DNA from: Paludibacteraceae bacterium
Lineage (GTDB): Bacteria; Bacteroidota; Bacteroidia; Bacteroidales; Paludibacteraceae
DNA length: 45,418 bases
Direction of reading: 5' to 3'
Assembly: GCA_017937025.1 (NCBI GenBank)
Contig: JAGBEJ010000007.1
Coordinates: 1 to 45,418, forward strand
Part shown: positions 1-8,349 of the stretch, piece after piece
How positions within the stretch are numbered: the stretch's first letter is position 1
How the letters are laid out: every line of letters starts with the position of its first letter
Made by a program: the position numbers and the translations under genes
Notes under the pieces: generated by a model
Told to the model about the DNA's origin: nothing
Seen by the model: only the letters and a program-made list of their open reading frames with translations
Database searches by the model: none

Positions 1-47
1 AGAACAGGAGCGGATTCAACCGCATTCCCTCTCTCGTTTTGCGGATG

Positions 48-78
48 CAAAGGTAGGGACTTTTTCTCATCCTCCAAA
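48..78 (-). promoter_or_regulatory. Bacteroidota-type promoter reading out of the window
   Basis: On the minus strand a TTTG box (78 to 75) is followed after 19 bp by TACCTTTG (55 to 48). This matches the Bacteroidota primary sigma consensus TTTG-N19/20-TAnnTTTG. It points left, so the gene it drives lies outside the window. Apart from this site and the prfB terminator, I see nothing in the first 296 bases. Confidence 0.6.
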
Positions 79-241
79 CTTTTCAAACACTTTTTTTGAA
101 AAAATTTTCGCCTATTCAGGTAAAACATTGAGAATCAGCATTGGAAAAATGAAAGTTTTTTCGAAGATTTTCAATGCGGAATGAGGCTTATATGCCAAAC
201 ACGCCGAAATAGGACTAAAGAATCTCCATAAAAAACAACAT

Positions 242-272
242 CGCCCAAGCCAGTTTTTCTCCTGCTTGGGCG
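242..272 (-). terminator. Intrinsic terminator after prfB
   Basis: A 9-bp GC-rich stem (242-250 pairing with 264-272) lies about 25 bp past the prfB stop. On the minus strand a T-rich run follows it, corresponding to the A run near 231-236. Confidence 0.75.
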
Positions 273-296
273 ACGCCAATATTCATATTATATATG

Positions 297-1407
297 TTAC
301 TCTCCTCCGAACTCCATCAAATAAGCCTTGATGAAAGCATCAATATCACCATCCATGACAGCCTGGACATTGGATGTCTGATAGTCGGTGCGATGGTCTT
401 TGACGCGTCTGTCGTCGAAAACATAGCTTCGTATCTGCGAGCCCCACTCTATCTTCTTCTTGCCTGCTTCTATCTTTGCTGTCTCCTGACGGCGCTTTTC
501 GAGTTCCAAGTCATAAAGCTGCGAACGCAAAAGCCTCAACGCATTCTCCTTGTTCTTAGGCTGGTCACGGCTCTCGGTGTTCTCTATCACGATTTCGTCG
601 TCAAGACCTGTGACAGGATTCTTGAACTTGTAATGAAGTCTTACGCCGGATTCCACCTTGTTGACATTCTGGCCGCCGGCGCCACTGGAACGGAAAGTGT
701 CCCACGAGAGGTTAGCCTGCTGTATCTCTATCTCAATGGAATCGTCAACGAGCGGAACAACGAAAACAGACGTGAAGGACGTCATTCGCTTGCCTTGAGC
801 ATTGAACGGAGACACTCTCACAAGACGGTGAACGCCATTCTCGCTCTTGAGATGCCCATAGGCATAGTCGCCTTCTATCTTAATGGTGACAGTCTTTATT
901 CCAGCCTCGTCGCCATCAATAAGGCTCGTGATTTGCGCATTCAGTTCGTGGCGCTCGCACCAGCGGAGATACATTCTCATGAGCATCTGTGCCCAGTCTT
1001 GAGCCTCGGTGCCTCCAGCACCAGCCACAATCTTGAGAACCGCGCCAAGCGCATCCTCTTCCTTGCGCAGCATGTTCTTCATCTCCAAGTCCTCGACAGC
1101 CTCCTTCGCCTTGCTGTACGAAAGATCTAGTTCCTCCTCACTTATCGCCTCTTCCTTGTAGAAGTCAAAGGACAGCGCCAATTCGTCAACCAAAGCCTTG
1201 ACCTTATTATAACCCTCAATCCACTGTTTAATGCCTCGCACTTTCTTCATTTGAAGTTCAGCGGCCTTCGGGTCGTTCCAGAAATCCGGGTCTTGCGTTC
1301 TTGACTCCTCTTCCTCTAATTTTATTTTCTTACCATCGATGTCAAAGATACCTCCTCAACGCGCCCTCGCGTTCTTGCATATCTTTAAGCAAGTCTATTG
1401 TTACCAT
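297..1407 (-). CDS. prfB: Peptide chain release factor 2, with programmed +1 frameshift
   Basis: RF2 recognises UGA and UAA stop codons and triggers peptide release. The recognition tripeptide SPF (about residues 199-201) and the catalytic GGQ loop (about 244-246) are both present. The uninterrupted frame begins only at 1250, which would lose the N-terminus. Upstream in another frame, an ATG at 1407 opens 21 codons that end at an in-frame TGA (1344-1342) inside CTT TGA C. AGGAGG (1356-1351) lies three bases before the CTT. This is the classical RF2 autoregulatory slippery site with its internal Shine-Dalgarno element. Reading through with a +1 shift gives 369 residues, the normal family length. 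The gene starts 22 bp after the acyl-CoA ligase stop and is probably cotranscribed with it. Identity and frameshift are certain by motif; in vivo efficiency is not visible. Confidence 0.97.
1341..1356 (-). promoter_or_regulatory. prfB: Programmed +1 frameshift signal of prfB
   Basis: AGGAGG, TAT, then CTT TGA C: an internal Shine-Dalgarno element at the exact RF2 spacing before the shift codon CTT and the in-frame TGA stop. When RF2 is scarce the ribosome pauses at UGA and slips by +1, so RF2 controls its own synthesis. This is established for the family; the motif is seen directly here. Confidence 0.95.
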
Positions 1408-1429
1408 AATAGTAGATTAAATATTAGTG

Positions 1430-3235
1430 TTATTTGTTTTTGTCATACATGCGCTCGATGAGAGCCGCGTATTTCTGTGTTATGAACAGTCGTCTGAACT
1501 TAAGTGTGTTGGTGAGCTCGCCGCCTTCGAGGGTGAACCCTTTCTTTATGAGCGTGAACTTCTTAATATGCTCGAACGGCGCCATGCCTTCCTGCAGGCG
1601 TTCTATTTCCGCTTCATAGAACTTATAAACTACAGGATTCCCAACCATCGCTTCTTTGCTGCTCACATCCCAACCTTCTTCTTTCGCTTTTTCTTTAAGA
1701 GCCTCGAAATCCGGCACTATGAGCGCTGTGACGTAATTCCTATTGTCGCCGACCACCATCACCTGCTCGATAAACGGACTTGCTGCCAGTCTCATCTCTA
1801 TCTGCTGAGGCGCGACGTACTTGCCATTTGACGTTTTGAACAGGTCCTTGATTCTCTCTGTGAGATACAGATGTCCGTCCTCGATTCTGCCAGCATCACC
1901 AGTCCTGAAGTATCCGTCTTCGGTAAAGGCCGCCTTGTTGGCTTCCGGGTTGTTGAAATAACCCTTGGTTATAGTGCCGCCCTTGAGCAGGATCTCGTCA
2001 TCCTCTCCGATTTTCACGTCAATTCCGTCAAGCACCTTGCCGACGCTCCCGATGCGGTAGTTGTTGTAATCGAAGCAAGCGACCGTGGCTGTTGACTCCG
2101 TCAAGCCGTAGCCATACATCAAAGGGATGCCCATTCCACGCAGAAATAGCAGTATCTGGTCGGACAAACTCGAACCTGCAACCGGAAAGAAATTGCCATT
2201 CTCGACACCCAACGTTTCACGAATCTTTTTGAACACGACAAAGTCCAATATCTTATAACGAAGCGTCAGCCACCAGTTAGGCTCGCGCCCGTTGTCTATG
2301 TAGTCAATGTTGTACTGACGAGCCACAGCAAGCGCCCATGTGGAAAAGCCCTTCTTTAGCGGCGACATCATGTTTATCTTTCTCAGAATTCCGAGATAAA
2401 CCTTCTCCCAGAAACGTGGAACCGCGCACATAAGCGTCGGACGCACTTCCTTGAGCGACACGAGTATGTCCTTTGGATTATAATTAATATATAGCGGCAC
2501 GCTCTTGGTCAGGCACAGATAGCACCACGCCCTCTCGAACACATGGGTTATAGGCAAGAACATCAGGGAACGGTCGTCTCGCGATATTGAGACAAGGCGG
2601 TCCTGGTTCCTCTTCATCGCCTCAAGATAGTTGGCATGGGTCAGAACAACGCCTTTAGGATTGCCTGTCGTGCCAGACGTGTACATAATAGTAGCGACAT
2701 CATCTGCCGAATAGCTGTCATCAGGATATATCTGCGAACTGTCCGCAGCGCCTTCCGCCTCTAAGTCGTCGTAGTAAATAGCCTTATCGACACCCTCTAT
2801 GTCTATGCCTCTGTCCAGAGCCACTATCAACTCAACGCTCGGAGAAGACTCGCTGACCGCAATCGCATTGTCAGCCTGAGTCTGGTCGCCAACGTAAACG
2901 ACCTTGACCTGCGCGTCATCGACTATGAACTTGAGCTGCTCGCGCGACGATGTGGCATAGACCGGCACCGTCGTGGCCTTGAGCTGGAAATTAGCGAAAT
3001 CGGCTATCAACGCCTCCGGGCAGTTCTGCGAATACACTGCAGCACGGGAGTTCTCGCCCATGCCCCTCGATTTGAGCGCATGAGCCAGACGAGTGACTTT
3101 GCTATAGAAACCGCTGCTTGACAAGGGTTTCCACTCGCTGTCCTTTACCGCCTTAAACCACAGTATCGGCCTGTCGCCATTCTTATCACTCAGGACCTTA
3201 GGCAGCAAAGCATAGTGTATTATCTTGTCTTTCAT
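1430..3235 (-). CDS. Long-chain fatty acid-CoA ligase (AMP-forming)
   Basis: A 601-residue member of the ANL superfamily, close in layout to FadD15-type long-chain acyl-CoA synthetases. It should activate fatty acids to acyl-AMP and then acyl-CoA. The P-loop-like motif YTSGTTGNPKG is at about residues 185-195. The adenylate-binding YGLTEST and the hinge region YLTERIKDLFKTSNGKYVAP follow in the expected order. There is no signal peptide; the protein is presumably cytoplasmic or peripheral at the inner membrane. It has its own promoter in the gap to rnc and sits 22 bp before prfB, so the two probably form a transcript. Substrate chain length cannot be read from the sequence. Confidence 0.88.
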   Translation of the reverse strand: MKDKIIHYALLPKVLSDKNGDRPILWFKAVKDSEWKPLSSSGFYSKVTRLAHALKSRGMGENSRAAVYSQNCPEALIADFANFQLKATTVPVYATSSREQLKFIVDDAQVKVVYVGDQTQADNAIAVSESSPSVELIVALDRGIDIEGVDKAIYYDDLEAEGAADSSQIYPDDSYSADDVATIMYTSGTTGNPKGVVLTHANYLEAMKRNQDRLVSISRDDRSLMFLPITHVFERAWCYLCLTKSVPLYINYNPKDILVSLKEVRPTLMCAVPRFWEKVYLGILRKINMMSPLKKGFSTWALAVARQYNIDYIDNGREPNWWLTLRYKILDFVVFKKIRETLGVENGNFFPVAGSSLSDQILLFLRGMGIPLMYGYGLTESTATVACFDYNNYRIGSVGKVLDGIDVKIGEDDEILLKGGTITKGYFNNPEANKAAFTEDGYFRTGDAGRIEDGHLYLTERIKDLFKTSNGKYVAPQQIEMRLAASPFIEQVMVVGDNRNYVTALIVPDFEALKEKAKEEGWDVSSKEAMVGNPVVYKFYEAEIERLQEGMAPFEHIKKFTLIKKGFTLEGGELTNTLKFRRLFITQKYAALIERMYDKNK

Positions 3236-3268
3236 TGGATTATACCGTTTTTCGCGATTATATTATTA

Positions 3269-3300
3269 CAAATTTATGACTCATTTTTAAAAATGCCAAA
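3269..3300 (-). promoter_or_regulatory. Promoter of the acyl-CoA ligase-prfB unit
   Basis: TTTG (3300 to 3297), 20 bp, then TAAATTTG (3276 to 3269): a full match to the Bacteroidota consensus. Transcription would start near 3262, about 27 bases before the ligase ATG. Confidence 0.7.
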
Positions 3301-3325
3301 TCCGAGACTCCGCCGCAGAAGCCAA

Positions 3326-4081
3326 TTACAGGAATTGCTTCACCTTCTGCTGATGCTTGTTAGCCCATCTGAGGAAATCCCCGGCAGCACGCTGCTGCGC
3401 CTCTTTCTTTGAGAAGCCCCATGCGTCAGATGCCTTCTTACCATTCACGAACAGATTCACATAAAACACATGCCTGTTATCGCGAATCTCATCTCTCTCG
3501 TCATACCTTATCTCTGCCTTATGCTTCTGAGCCCACTCCACAATCTTGGATTTGTAGTTTATGTCATTTCTCAGGAGGTTATTCATGTCTATATGATCAA
3601 GAATGTGAGTCCTGATGAAGTATTTAGCCGCGTCATACCCGAGGTCGAGATACACCGCGCCAACCAATGCCTCCAAAGCATTTCCGAGGAAATCGACACT
3701 GTTACAGTCCACACCCTCATCCCTTTTTATCATCTCCTCCAACCTCAACTGCCGAGCTATCTCATTCAGCGTCTCGCGCTTTACGACCTTAGATCTGGCC
3801 GTGGTCAGAAAGCCCTCCTTCTTATCCGGGTATCTGGCATAAAGCTCGTCGCTGACAACCGCCTCTATTATTGCGTCGCCGAGGAACTCCAGCCGCTCGT
3901 TGTCGCAGGCGGAGCCGCTCGTGTCTTTCATCCTCATAGACTTGTGCGTCAACGCCTCCTCATACAAGCTTTTGTCCTTAACACGGCTGCCCACAAGCTG
4001 CTCATACAACGAGAAAGGCTCTCGACGAAAAGTCGTCAAGAGCCTCACCTTATTTAATACAATGTTTATTTTACTTCTCAA
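3326..4081 (-). CDS. rnc: Ribonuclease III
   Basis: Double-strand-specific endoribonuclease that processes rRNA precursors and other duplex RNAs. The signature NERLEFLGDA (about residues 61-70) carries catalytic acidic residues, and a second acidic cluster is in the ALEALVGAVYLD segment. A C-terminal double-stranded RNA-binding domain starts near residue 180 (YKSKIVEWAQ) and ends in the usual KKEAQQRAA helix. The start is uncertain: the longest frame opens with TTG at 4081 and overlaps the fabF stop by 11 bp. An in-frame GTG at 4048 is an alternative; no ATG is available before residue 49. The order acpP-fabF-rnc is typical of Bacteroidota and of many other bacteria. Confidence 0.93.
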   Translation of the reverse strand: MRSKINIVLNKVRLLTTFRREPFSLYEQLVGSRVKDKSLYEEALTHKSMRMKDTSGSACDNERLEFLGDAIIEAVVSDELYARYPDKKEGFLTTARSKVVKRETLNEIARQLRLEEMIKRDEGVDCNSVDFLGNALEALVGAVYLDLGYDAAKYFIRTHILDHIDMNNLLRNDINYKSKIVEWAQKHKAEIRYDERDEIRDNRHVFYVNLFVNGKKASDAWGFSKKEAQQRAAGDFLRWANKHQQKVKQFL

Positions 4082-5327
4082 ACTTCTTAACTATAACGCT
4101 CGCATTGTGTCCACCAAATCCGAACGTGTTTGACAAAGCTACTTTAACATCACGCTTCTGAGCCTTGTTGAATGTGAAGTTGAGCTTGTAGTCAATTTCC
4201 TCATCATCGTCGCCCTCGGCGTGGTTTATTGTTGGAGGCACAATGCCGTTGACGATAGTCTGAACGCAAATCATGGCCTCTGTCGCTCCGGCAGCGCCGA
4301 GCATGTGACCGGTCATTGACTTGGTAGAACTGATGTTCAACTTGTAAGCGTGCTCTCCGAACACCTCCTGTATTGCCTTCGCCTCCGAACGGTCGCCGGC
4401 GCCAGTCGATGTTCCGTGTACATTCACATAGTCAACGTCCTCTGGCTTCAAGCCTGCGTCCTTGAGTGCTCTCTGCATAACCAGACGCGCTCCGTCAGGA
4501 TGAGGAAGTGTGATGTGGTAAGCGTCAGCCGACATTCCACCACCGACAACCTCACACAAGATGTTAGCGCCTCTCGCCAATGCGTGCTCAAGCTCCTCGA
4601 ACACGAGAACCGAACCACCCTCTCCCATCACGAAGCCGTCACGGCTTGCGCTGAACGGACGTGAAGCCGTCTCAGGAGAATCGTTTCTTGTTGACAATGC
4701 TGTCATTGAGTTGAATCCTGCCACACCGCTTTGGATGATAGCTGCCTCAGCGCCGCCAGCGAATATCACGTTCGCCTTGCCTAAACGAATCAGGTTGAAG
4801 GCGTCGATGAGCGCGTGCGTCGATGATGCGCATGCAGATGCCGTAGAATAGTTCGGTCCACGGAATCCGTACTTGATGGCTATCTGACCAGCTGATATGT
4901 CAGAAATCATCTTTGGTATAAAGAATGGGTTGAACTTCGGACCCAAGTCAAGGTGCTGGTAGTAATATCCGACCTCAGTCTCGAGCGTTTCCATGCCGCC
5001 GATTCCTGCTGCCACGATCACACCGATTTCGTCCTTGTCCTCTTTCTCCAAGTCAAGTCCGGAATTCTTAACAGCCTCGTCTGCCGCAACCATAGCGAAC
5101 TGCGCGTAACGGTCGAGCTTGCGGCCTTCCTTGCGATCGAAATAGTTGTTGACATCGTAGCCTTTTACCTCGCAGGCAAATTTTGTCTTAAAGTCTGTTG
5201 TGTCGAAATGAGTAATTGGTCCGGCACCGCTTCTTCCCTCGACAAGTGCCTCCCATGTCTTGTCGACACCGATGGCGAGAGGGTTGATGGTTCCAAGTCC
5301 TGTTACTACGACTCTTTTTAACTCCAT
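4071..5327 (-). CDS. fabF: 3-oxoacyl-[acyl-carrier-protein] synthase II
   Basis: Condensing enzyme that elongates acyl-ACP with malonyl-ACP in type II fatty acid synthesis. The thiolase-fold catalytic triad is visible: Cys166 in TASACASST, His304 in VNVHGTSTGAGD and His341 in TGHMLGAAGA. At 418 residues it has the standard length. The two-histidine active site identifies the FabF/FabB class rather than FabH. It starts 50 bp after acpP, which encodes its carrier protein, and overlaps rnc. All three share the promoter upstream of acpP. Confidence 0.96.
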   Translation of the reverse strand: MELKRVVVTGLGTINPLAIGVDKTWEALVEGRSGAGPITHFDTTDFKTKFACEVKGYDVNNYFDRKEGRKLDRYAQFAMVAADEAVKNSGLDLEKEDKDEIGVIVAAGIGGMETLETEVGYYYQHLDLGPKFNPFFIPKMISDISAGQIAIKYGFRGPNYSTASACASSTHALIDAFNLIRLGKANVIFAGGAEAAIIQSGVAGFNSMTALSTRNDSPETASRPFSASRDGFVMGEGGSVLVFEELEHALARGANILCEVVGGGMSADAYHITLPHPDGARLVMQRALKDAGLKPEDVDYVNVHGTSTGAGDRSEAKAIQEVFGEHAYKLNISSTKSMTGHMLGAAGATEAMICVQTIVNGIVPPTINHAEGDDDEEIDYKLNFTFNKAQKRDVKVALSNTFGFGGHNASVIVKKFEK

Positions 5328-5377
5328 GTCCTTATACTAAATAAAGATAGAAAATCAGTAGAATTATTAAGATCTAA

Positions 5378-5614
5378 TTACTTCTGTGCGTTCTCAACAT
5401 AGCTGATAGCGTCACCTACAGTAGCGATCTTCTCTGCCTGATCGTCTGGGATAGAGATGCCGAACTCCTTCTCGAACTCCATGATGAGCTCTACAGTGTC
5501 AAGAGAATCTGCACCAAGGTCGTTAGTGAAGCTTGCTTCTGGAGTTACCTCGCTTGCCTCAACACCTAACTTATCTACAATGATTGCTTTTACTTTTTCT
5601 GCTACTTCTGACAT
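5378..5614 (-). CDS. acpP: Acyl carrier protein
   Basis: A 78-residue acidic four-helix carrier. Ser37 in [10 protein letters not shown] is the phosphopantetheine attachment site. It carries growing acyl chains for FabF, the next gene, and for other fatty-acid enzymes. It is the first gene of the acpP-fabF-rnc operon, with the promoter about 50 bp upstream. Confidence 0.97.
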   Translation of the reverse strand: MSEVAEKVKAIIVDKLGVEASEVTPEASFTNDLGADSLDTVELIMEFEKEFGISIPDDQAEKIATVGDAISYVENAQK

Positions 5615-5665
5615 AACTTTAAATTTTTAGTTAATGAATAGATTTTTAGTTTTAAATTTGCGGTG

Positions 5666-5696
5666 CAAAGGAAAAGATAATTTTCTTAAACACAAA
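5666..5696 (-). promoter_or_regulatory. Promoter of the acpP-fabF-rnc operon
   Basis: TTTG (5696 to 5693), 19 bp, then TTCCTTTG (5673 to 5666). It matches the Bacteroidota consensus except for one base of the TA pair. It lies in the AT-rich divergent gap shared with purN. Confidence 0.5.
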
Positions 5697-5774
5697 TATA
5701 TTTGTTGTCTTTTGCTCAAAAAACAGCATTCTGTGCATTGTTTTAACCTTTATTTTTAATTAATTTCAATTTTT

Positions 5775-6359
5775 ATGAGTTTAAACATCGCGATATGGGC
5801 GTCGGGAAACGGCAGCAACGCCGAGAATATCATCAAATACTTCAAGGACAAAACCGACATCGCCAATATACGCGTGATAATGTGCAACAACAAAAACGCC
5901 TTCGTGCTGGAGCGCGCCAAGAAATACAATGTGCCAACCTTCGTGTTCACCTACAAGGAACTGAACGAGACCGACATGGTGAACAATAAATTAGAGGAGC
6001 TGGACATCGACTTCATCGTGCTTTCGGGCTTTATGCTGAAAGTGCCTGACAGCATAATAAGGAAATACGCCGACCGAATTGTGAACATACACCCTGCCCT
6101 GCTGCCTAAGTTCGGCGGCAAAGGCATGTACGGCGACCACGTGCACGAGGCGGTGATAGCCGCAGGCGAGAAGGAGTCGGGCATAACGGTGCACTACGCC
6201 AACGAGCACTACGACGAGGGCTCGACCATCTTCCAAGCGAAATGTCCTGTGCTGCCGGACGACACTCCGGACACATTGGCGCAGCGTGTCCACAGCCTCG
6301 AGTACGCGCACTACCCCGAAGTAATCGAGCAAGTGCTGAGGGAATTGGCTGGGAAATAA
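5775..6359 (+). CDS. purN: Phosphoribosylglycinamide formyltransferase
   Basis: Transfers a formyl group from 10-formyltetrahydrofolate to glycinamide ribonucleotide in purine synthesis. The N-terminal ASGNGSNAENI loop binds the phosphoribosyl substrate. Catalytic residues match the family: Asn104 and His106 in VNIHPALLP, and Asp147 in HYDEGSTIFQ. The length of 194 residues is typical of monofunctional PurN. It is divergent from acpP and stands alone. I found no complete promoter match on its strand in the 160-bp gap. Confidence 0.95.
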   Translation: MSLNIAIWASGNGSNAENIIKYFKDKTDIANIRVIMCNNKNAFVLERAKKYNVPTFVFTYKELNETDMVNNKLEELDIDFIVLSGFMLKVPDSIIRKYADRIVNIHPALLPKFGGKGMYGDHVHEAVIAAGEKESGITVHYANEHYDEGSTIFQAKCPVLPDDTPDTLAQRVHSLEYAHYPEVIEQVLRELAGK

Positions 6360-6377
6360 CGCAGGCTTATCTTTAAT

Positions 6378-6397
6378 ATACATTAATATAAATGTAT
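6378..6397. repeat. Short AT-rich inverted repeat downstream of purN
   Basis: ATACATT and AATGTAT form a perfect 7-bp dyad around a 6-base loop. It lies between purN and the ORF6N gene. No T tract follows, so a terminator role is doubtful; a protein-binding site is possible. Confidence 0.3.
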
Positions 6398-6457
6398 CCT
6401 TAAAATCCCAAGGAAACCCAAGCCAATGGGCATGACTACAAATTCATTACAGCGAAT

Positions 6458-7057
6458 ATGAACGACACAAAACAAAATACAGGCACAACTAACATCGACT
6501 CTACGCTGCTAACAAATGTACATAGCAACATTGTTGTGATTAGAGACACCCCTGTTATAACAGACGCCGACGTCGCTTCACTTTACGGCGTAGAAACCAA
6601 AAGGATAAATGAGGCTGTAAGAAACAACATAGACAAGTTTCCGAGTGATTATATGTTTGCGCTGACCCCAGAAGAGGTTAGTGATTTGCGGTCGAAATTT
6701 TCGTCCACAAAAATTTCGACAAAAAGCAGAGTTGCACCTAAGGTATTTACAGAAAAGGGGCTATATATGCTTGCTACAATATTAAAAAGCAAAGTCGCAA
6801 CTAACGTGACATTCGCCATTATAGAAACATTCACAAAAGTAAGAGGGCTAAAACGAGAGTTGTTGGATTTACACAAAGAAACAGATTCTAAGAAACAAGC
6901 TACTAAAATGCAACATTTCGGGCAAGTATTATCAGATATAGTAATGCCAGATTTGGAAACTTCAGAAACAGAATCAACACTTGAATTGAATTTCTTTATC
7001 GGGAAAATAAAGCATACTGTAAAACGAATAAAGAAGAACAACAACCTGAGTGAATAG
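6458..7057 (+). CDS. ORF6N-domain protein
   Basis: A 199-residue protein whose first half (about residues 22-110) matches the ORF6N domain: RDTPVITDADVASLYGVETKRINEAVRNN, then FPSDYMFALTPEE and a FTEKGLYMLATILKS segment. ORF6N is a KilA-N-related DNA-binding domain found in phage proteins and often as single genes in Bacteroidota. The C-terminal part is charged and probably helical, with a basic tail (KIKHTVKRIKKNNN). There are no phage genes beside it. The sequence is more AT-rich than its neighbours and sits at the edge of the repeat-rich accessory stretch, which suggests acquisition. Its role is unknown; DNA binding is inferred from the domain. Confidence 0.75.
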   Translation: MNDTKQNTGTTNIDSTLLTNVHSNIVVIRDTPVITDADVASLYGVETKRINEAVRNNIDKFPSDYMFALTPEEVSDLRSKFSSTKISTKSRVAPKVFTEKGLYMLATILKSKVATNVTFAIIETFTKVRGLKRELLDLHKETDSKKQATKMQHFGQVLSDIVMPDLETSETESTLELNFFIGKIKHTVKRIKKNNNLSE

Positions 7058-7132
7058 AATCCGGCATTCGCTTACCTATACTGCGCTCAGCGACCGAACC
7101 GCCAAAGCGATAGACATTCTACACACAAAAGC

Positions 7133-7174
7133 CTACAGACAAAAAGTGTGATTTGTCACACTTTTTGTCTGTAG
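7133..7174. repeat. Perfect 19-bp inverted repeat
   Basis: Arms 7133-7151 and 7156-7174 are exact reverse complements around a 4-base loop. It lies 76 bp past the ORF6N stop. It has no T tract after the stem, so it is not a standard terminator. It could be a stable mRNA end or the remnant of a small mobile repeat. Confidence 0.8.
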
Positions 7175-7323
7175 AAACATTCCGCATTTCACCCCGTCAG
7201 GGTTCTGTTTTTGTATTGGCGTTTTTATCAGGGGCTAACGCCCCTGCCTATGGGTATTTCGTCCATTCTGGACTGCCATTGAAAAATCATTTAACGTATA
7301 GCCGTGAAAAAATCCCGGTCATT

Positions 7324-7369
7324 GCACTTCGGCTCCGCTCAGTGACCAGAATACCGAACCACAGCGACC
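7324..7369 (+). repeat. 46-bp dispersed repeat, copy 1
   Basis: Identical over all 46 bases to 10239-10284 and in the same orientation. The core CTTCGGCTCCGCTCAG also recurs, imperfectly, at 10411 and 10553. When translated on the minus strand this core reads SVAERSRS, a peptide I associate with spurious Bacteroidota frames. Confidence 0.85.
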
Positions 7370-7378
7370 AGAGAACAC

Positions 7379-7411
7379 AAAAAATCCGCCAGCATTACTG
7401 ACGGATTTTTT
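7379..7411 (-). terminator. Terminator after the first FISUMP lipoprotein
   Basis: Stem of about 13 bp (7379-7392 with 7398-7411). The single imperfect pair is a U-G wobble only on the minus strand. T runs flank both sides, so it could act in both directions. Confidence 0.75.
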
Positions 7412-7430
7412 CATTCATAAATTCAATTCT

Positions 7431-8318
7431 TTATTCCCCAGGAATAACCGCGCGCACCGACAGACCGAAGTAGCGGTTACCGTTGGAGCGGCCCACGTAG
7501 CTTGACTCGAAGAAGAAGATGTACCATGCGTCGTTAGGCTGGTCTACAACGCCAGCCGGACTGCTGACCGTCAGCGACGAGGACCAATAGTGACCGTTAA
7601 GCTCGGCAACGTCAAGGACACCATCGCCACGATACCCCGCAGCAGGCAGAAAAATGTGGACATCGGAGAGGGAATATGAGGAAGATAGAGATCCACTTGA
7701 ATACTCTGTCACTCCCTTGTAACTTGAGGCCTTTGCTTTATAGACGATGTAGCCTTTTACGTTTGAATTATTGTAACTCTCTGTCCATACCCAGTAGCAC
7801 TCGTTGCGAAGTTCGCCCAACTGCTCATAAGTTGGCATGCGCCACTTGCCGCCCCAATTGACGTAGGCGGCATCGTCAGAGGGGTCGAGAGTGGCCTTGC
7901 TATCGGTGAAGCCGTCTTTGCCGTATAAAGATGCGCTGCAATACTTGGTCAGCTCAAAATCGCTGCCATACTTATATGTGCTCCAACTGTAAATCTCCTT
8001 TGTTGTTGTCTCGCCCCAAGCGTAATAATTGCCAAACTCCTCTGGATTGCTTGCGCCAACGTTGCACGTTGCCCACTTTGTGCCGGAGGTAAGACCGAGG
8101 TCAACGTAGTCGTGACCGTTCTCGGTGCCAGATTTAAAGACAGTAACGGCTGACTGGCTGCCACTGTTGCCGCCGCCATTATTGCCGGAGTTGTCGCCAC
8201 TGCCACCATTCTCAGTCTGTGTACTGCTGGCATTAGACGGGGTATCCCTGTCGTCGTCGCTGCACGAGGCGAACGCCACAAGCGAGAGCGACATGAGTAA
8301 ACAGATTATTTTTTTCAT
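7431..8318 (-). CDS. FISUMP-domain surface lipoprotein
   Basis: A 295-residue predicted lipoprotein. The signal peptide ends in the lipobox FASC with Cys19 as lipidation site, followed by SDDDRD and a long Ser/Gly/Asn-rich linker (about 25-58). The rest resembles the Fibrobacter succinogenes major paralogous domain (FISUMP): HDYVDLGLTSGTKWATCNVGAS, YAWGET, KWRMPTYEQLGEL, HIFLPAAGYR and a C-terminal YFGLSVRAV. Such domains occur in many Bacteroidales cell-surface lipoproteins; their ligand is unknown. It lies 31 bp downstream of a paralogue and ends at a clear terminator, so the two form an operon. The domain assignment is from motif memory. Confidence 0.8.
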   Translation of the reverse strand: MKKIICLLMSLSLVAFASCSDDDRDTPSNASSTQTENGGSGDNSGNNGGGNSGSQSAVTVFKSGTENGHDYVDLGLTSGTKWATCNVGASNPEEFGNYYAWGETTTKEIYSWSTYKYGSDFELTKYCSASLYGKDGFTDSKATLDPSDDAAYVNWGGKWRMPTYEQLGELRNECYWVWTESYNNSNVKGYIVYKAKASSYKGVTEYSSGSLSSSYSLSDVHIFLPAAGYRGDGVLDVAELNGHYWSSSLTVSSPAGVVDQPNDAWYIFFFESSYVGRSNGNRYFGLSVRAVIPGE

Positions 8319-8349
8319 GATATATAAATTTAATTTATGAATTTATCCC

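Larger units (their letters stand above)
7058..7378. other. Gene-free accessory stretch with repeats
   Basis: No credible gene. It contains the 19-bp inverted repeat (7133-7174), a CAGGGG/CCCCTG dyad (7229-7246) and the first copy of the 46-bp repeat (7324-7369). A short frame at 7153-7401 runs across these repeats and has no protein-like features. Confidence 0.6.

Noticed and set aside
294-1130. Long plus-strand frame of 278 residues at the left end
   Set aside because: Antisense shadow of prfB, whose GGQ and SPF motifs are clear on the minus strand.
6458-7057. Prophage remnant around the ORF6N gene
   Set aside because: ORF6N domains are common as stand-alone genes in Bacteroidota; no integrase, structural or att-like sequence is seen.
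7153-7401. Open frame of 82 residues between ORF6N and the first FISUMP gene
   Set aside because: It starts in the inverted repeat and ends in the terminator, crossing the 46-bp repeat; composition is not protein-like.
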